Source: Miltoncostaea oceani (GTDB lineage Bacteria > Actinomycetota > Thermoleophilia > Miltoncostaeales > Miltoncostaeaceae). Taken from it: a DNA stretch of 64,000 nt. Of the stretch, positions 61,544-64,000 are shown one piece after another (positions within the stretch are counted from its first letter, which is position 1; every line of letters starts with the position of its first letter). Where the stretch lies: contig NZ_CP064357.1 in NCBI RefSeq assembly GCF_018141545.1, positions 682,001-746,000 of the forward strand, in the 5' to 3' direction. The notes beneath the pieces were generated by a model. It was given only the letters and a program-made list of their open reading frames with translations. It was not told the DNA's origin and did no database searches. The position numbers and the translations under genes are program-made.

Positions 61544-61574
61544 CGTCCGGCCCGTCGCTCCCGGGCGCCGGACG
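61544..61574 (+). terminator. Hairpin after 61530
   Basis: Perfect 8-bp stem CGTCCGGC / GCCGGACG with a 15-base loop that can itself pair; between the hypothetical gene and the pilin promoter. Confidence 0.6.
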
Positions 61575-61656
61575 TCAGTGAAACCGGGCTGGGAGAGCGC
61601 GAATCGCGTCCCTGAACAGGCTGGCGCGAAAGTCTGGCGCGCTGGCAAACGACCGC

Positions 61657-61662
61657 TAGCTT
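61657..61662 (+). promoter_or_regulatory. -10 box (TAGCTT) of pilin operon
   Basis: A weak CTGGCG lies 17 bases upstream as -35. The leader carries GAGGA seven bases before GTG 61696. Confidence 0.5.
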
Positions 61663-61695
61663 TGTCAGCGAACCCAGAGAACGCGAGGAAACGCA

Positions 61696-61875
61696 GTGGG
61701 CAACGGCCTTATCGGGAAGATCATCTCAGCATTCGTCGGTCTGGTGATCATCTACTTCATCCTGATGTACCCCGACAAGATCATCGACCTGCTCCAGCTG
61801 TTCCTCGACGCCGCTCACCGGTTCGCCGAGGCACTCGGCGGTGTGGACACACACAGCCAGGACGTCTCGAAGTAG
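61696..61875 (+). CDS. Small membrane protein upstream of pilin
   Basis: 59 residues from GTG. One hydrophobic segment (about 9-24), then an amphipathic helix (KIIDLLQLFLDAAHRFAEAL) and a polar tail. It is short enough to be missed by length cut-offs but has a good ribosome site and promoter. It lies 44 bases before the VirB2-like gene and is probably co-expressed; a TcpD-like or pilus-accessory role is guesswork. Confidence 0.75.
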   Translation: MGNGLIGKIISAFVGLVIIYFILMYPDKIIDLLQLFLDAAHRFAEALGGVDTHSQDVSK

Positions 61876-61919
61876 CACCCGGACCACCACCCCACCCCCA
61901 AAAGGAGACCCGAACACCG

Positions 61920-62444
61920 ATGTCCACTCGCAACCTCAACGCTCAGGTCGGCCTGCAGCTGCGGTTGCTCGATCGCCTGGCCGACTCGGACAGCGGTGTG
62001 AGCAACTCCTCGACACGCCGCCGCCTCACCCTTGCCAGCGCCGGTGGTGCCGGCGCGCTCCTGCTCGCCCCCGCCCTCGCCGCCGCTCAGGCGCCGGCCG
62101 CTCCGGGCGGCGCCACCGGCGGCTGTAGCGCCGGTGGCGCGAGCACCGACGGCCTCACCAAGCTGATCCAGCAGGGCGCCAACTTCCTGATCATCATCGG
62201 CGGCGCCTTCGCGGTGCTGATGTTCGCCATCGGCGGCTTCATGATCATGGGCCTCGGCGGCACCCGCAAGTCGAAGAAGGGCATGGACATCGTGAAGAAC
62301 GCCCTGATCGGTCTCGCCATCATGGTCGCCGGCCTCTTCGTCCGCGAGGTGCTCGTGAAGTTCATCGCCGGCGCCACGGGCGCGGGCAAGAACTCCGCGG
62401 ACTGCCTGAACAACGACGTCTTCGGCAACCCGAACCGCCCCTAG
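61920..62444 (+). CDS. VirB2/TrbC-like pilin
   Basis: 174 residues from ATG 61920, preceded by AAAAGGAGA. A long N-terminus ends in a signal region with three arginines (TRRRLTLASAGG) and cleavage probably after AAAQA; a twin-arginine signal is possible. The mature part holds two membrane helices (LIIIGGAFAVLMFAIGGFMI and ALIGLAIMVAGLFVREVL) around a basic loop (GGTRKSKKGMD), the VirB2/TrbC pilin layout. Two cysteines flank the helices. It should form the secretion pilus or channel filament. Confidence 0.85.
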   Translation: MSTRNLNAQVGLQLRLLDRLADSDSGVSNSSTRRRLTLASAGGAGALLLAPALAAAQAPAAPGGATGGCSAGGASTDGLTKLIQQGANFLIIIGGAFAVLMFAIGGFMIMGLGGTRKSKKGMDIVKNALIGLAIMVAGLFVREVLVKFIAGATGAGKNSADCLNNDVFGNPNRP

Positions 62445-62465
62445 CCCGACGGGCGTGATCTGAAT

Positions 62466-62499
62466 CGAGGGGCCTCGACCACCCGGTCGGGGCCCCTCG
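62466..62499 (+). terminator. Strong terminator after the pilin gene
   Basis: CGAGGGGCC(TCGACC) pairs with (GGTCGG)GGCCCCTCG, about 15 bp with one wobble, loop ACCC. Confidence 0.8.
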
Positions 62500-62687
62500 T
62501 CGTACCGGGGGGCATCTGATCGCGGTGTCCATTCGATCGGACCGTCGTGTAGCTGCGAGGGCGGCCGGCCCGCAGAGCGCCACTCCTCTTTCGGATTCTG
62601 GAATCCGGGATGTCCGCGGTGGGTGCGGCGGGAGCATCCACTGAACGTGTGAGCGCACGATCCTCACAGTCCGGCGCGACGCTCACC

Positions 62688-62693
62688 TACCCT
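62688..62693 (+). promoter_or_regulatory. -10 box (TACCCT)
   Basis: Eleven bases before ATG 62705. Confidence 0.45.
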
Positions 62694-62704
62694 CGCTCGC
62701 GCCG

Positions 62705-63703
62705 ATGCCATCACCGCTCCCCCGCCTCGGCCGCCCGTGGCCTCGGCCTGTCCGCTACCTCCTGGCTCTCCTGGGTGGCGCCGGCCTTGTCGCCCTCGCC
62801 CTGGGCCTCGGGTGGATCGACTTCTCATCGGCCGCGCGCACCGCCCGGCAGATGGCCGGCCTGGATCCGTGGTTCGCCGCCGGTGTCGTACTCCTGTTCA
62901 CCTGCGCCGGGGCGCTCCGGGGCCTTGTCTTCTGGCTGGTGCTCCGGTCCAGCGGATCTGGGATCCGCCTTCGCCGGGTGCTCCTGGCCCAGGGTGTCGG
63001 CTCCACCGCGGGGGCGGGCCTTCCCGGCCCGGTAACGGACTCCCTGAGGGTCTTCCTGATCCGCGACGAGCACACGCCCATCCCGCAGATCGTCGGGGCG
63101 CTCGGGCTCCAGAAGGTCCTCGAGGCCCTCTGCGGGTTCTTCTTCATCGGGGCGCTCGCGCCGATGCTCCCGCTGCCCTCCGGGCTTGCCCACCTCAGCT
63201 GGTTCCCGGTCGTCCTGCTGGGCGCCGGCCTCCTCGCGGCTTTGGTCGCCCGCCGCGGCTGGTCGCCCGCTCCCCGCTCGGGCCGCATCGCCCTGAGACT
63301 ACGGAGGGTCGCGACCGAGCTGATGACCGGCGCTCACGCACTTCGCTCGGCCCGGACCGTCGTCGGCCTCTGCCTGATCGAGCTCATGGCGATCTTCCTG
63401 AACGTCCTCGGGCTCTGGCTCCTGCTGAACGCCTTCTGGTCGACCGGACCGGCGCTGGCGCTCTGTGTCTTCCTCCTGGTGAAGGTCAGCTCCCTCGTGC
63501 CGACGATCGGTGGACTCGGCACCCGGGAGGCGGCCCTCATCCCGGTCATCTCCAGCGTCCTCGCCGCGGGACTGTCGGATGCCCTGGCCTTCTCGCTGAG
63601 CATCCATGTCGCCGGCCTGATGTCCGGGGTGGTCCTGGTCCTCGCCCTCACGCCGCTCCTTGCCGGCTCCGCCGCGCGCGCTTCGCTCAGAACCCGCATC
63701 TGA
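62705..63703 (+). CDS. Lysylphosphatidylglycerol synthase TM-region family (flippase-like) protein
   Basis: 332 residues with about eight hydrophobic segments. Motifs of the LPG_synthase_TM/UPF0104 (AglD-like) family include QGVGSTAGAGLPGPVTDSLR, PQIVGALGLQKVLE and SLVPTIGGLGTREAALI. Such proteins are thought to flip or transfer lipids or polyprenyl carriers; no soluble synthase domain is attached. Nothing in the neighbourhood suggests the substrate. Confidence 0.85.
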   Translation: MPSPLPRLGRPWPRPVRYLLALLGGAGLVALALGLGWIDFSSAARTARQMAGLDPWFAAGVVLLFTCAGALRGLVFWLVLRSSGSGIRLRRVLLAQGVGSTAGAGLPGPVTDSLRVFLIRDEHTPIPQIVGALGLQKVLEALCGFFFIGALAPMLPLPSGLAHLSWFPVVLLGAGLLAALVARRGWSPAPRSGRIALRLRRVATELMTGAHALRSARTVVGLCLIELMAIFLNVLGLWLLLNAFWSTGPALALCVFLLVKVSSLVPTIGGLGTREAALIPVISSVLAAGLSDALAFSLSIHVAGLMSGVVLVLALTPLLAGSAARASLRTRI

Positions 63704-63853
63704 GCGGGATCTGCGTCTGCCGCAGGTTTGCCAGCAAACAGACAGCGGAGAGCCGCAGGGGCGCATGCCGACCTGTGGCAAATCGCATTCGGTCTGCTCT
63801 GACATTGCCGCACCTGCGCATGCGAGAAAGCAGCAGTGGGGGTGCGTCACACT

Positions 63854-63859
63854 TACCTT
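63854..63859 (+). promoter_or_regulatory. Leaderless -10 box (TACCTT)
   Basis: Six bases before GTG 63866. Confidence 0.5.
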
Positions 63860-63865
63860 TGATGG

Positions 63866-64000
63866 GTGCCTGCTCCCGATACGCGCATCGATCTGCGCAG
63901 ATTCCAGCTCCTCCCCGACGACGAGAGATCAGGTCGCGTGCGACCACTCTCCGCCCGCCTGTCAGTGGGCAAGTGGAGGGAGCACGCTGAGGCCGCGGCC
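63866..64000 (+). CDS. 5' part of an unknown gene leaving the right edge
   Basis: Forty-five codons from GTG (MPAPDTRIDLRRFQLLPDDE...) remain open to the window end. The leaderless box and a charged, soluble N-terminus support a real gene; the alternative ATG 63862 is in another frame that soon closes. No family is visible. Confidence 0.5.
   Translation, partial: MPAPDTRIDLRRFQLLPDDERSGRVRPLSARLSVGKWREHAEAAA

Overview
The window is very GC-rich, densely packed bacterial DNA. It has GTG starts, 1-8 nt gene overlaps, and many start codons preceded by a TANNNT-type -10 box at leaderless spacing. These traits, with the gene content, suggest a high-GC actinobacterium, possibly Thermoleophilia/Solirubrobacterales-like; this is an inference that needs a phylogenetic test. 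Housekeeping genes (fabD, rnz, tmk, rnhB, recA) argue for a chromosome rather than a small plasmid. No rRNA, tRNA, CRISPR array, insertion sequence, integrase, relaxase or attachment site was recognised.

Layout. 1-14.4 kb: mostly housekeeping and conserved unknown genes: an HDOD-LuxR regulator, a peptidoglycan hydrolase, fabD, a YyaC-like sporulation-family protein, an HtrA protease, a HAD phosphatase, RNase Z, a DsbA-like protein, tmk and rnhB. 14.6-26.2 kb: an envelope/secretion region. It holds a 1,218-residue protein with several different peptidoglycan-hydrolase domains, membrane-anchored unknowns, a pilin-like protein, secreted repeat proteins, and a prepilin fused to a LamG-like domain. 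26.3-28.5 kb: grpE-like and dnaJ genes and a lipoprotein. 28.5-33.2 kb: a compact SMC-like operon (kleisin-like, winged-helix-like, small SMC ATPase) and a DNA-binding-like gene. 34.7-36.3 kb: three overlapping TadE/TadG-like pilin genes. 37-40 kb: a membrane-protein operon and recA. 40.8-47.7 kb: a type IV secretion core (VirB6-like, PrgI/VirB3-like, VirB4 N-terminal part, VirB4 ATPase). 49-53.1 kb: unknown proteins and a chimeric relic made from recA and a neighbouring gene. 53.1-59.0 kb: a membrane protein and a VirD4-like coupling ATPase carrying a homing-endonuclease intein in its P-loop. 59-62.4 kb: a secreted beta-propeller-like protein, an unknown protein and a VirB2-like pilin operon. 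The right end holds a flippase-like membrane protein and the start of another gene.

Working model (inference). VirB2, VirB6, PrgI, VirB4 and VirD4 homologues, a multi-domain VirB1-like wall hydrolase and several single-pass membrane proteins form one type IV secretion machine whose genes are dispersed over about 48 kb among core genes. With no relaxase, integrase or att site in view, it looks like a resident secretion or DNA-transfer apparatus rather than a compact mobile element. The pilin-like genes may supply further surface appendages of the same cells.
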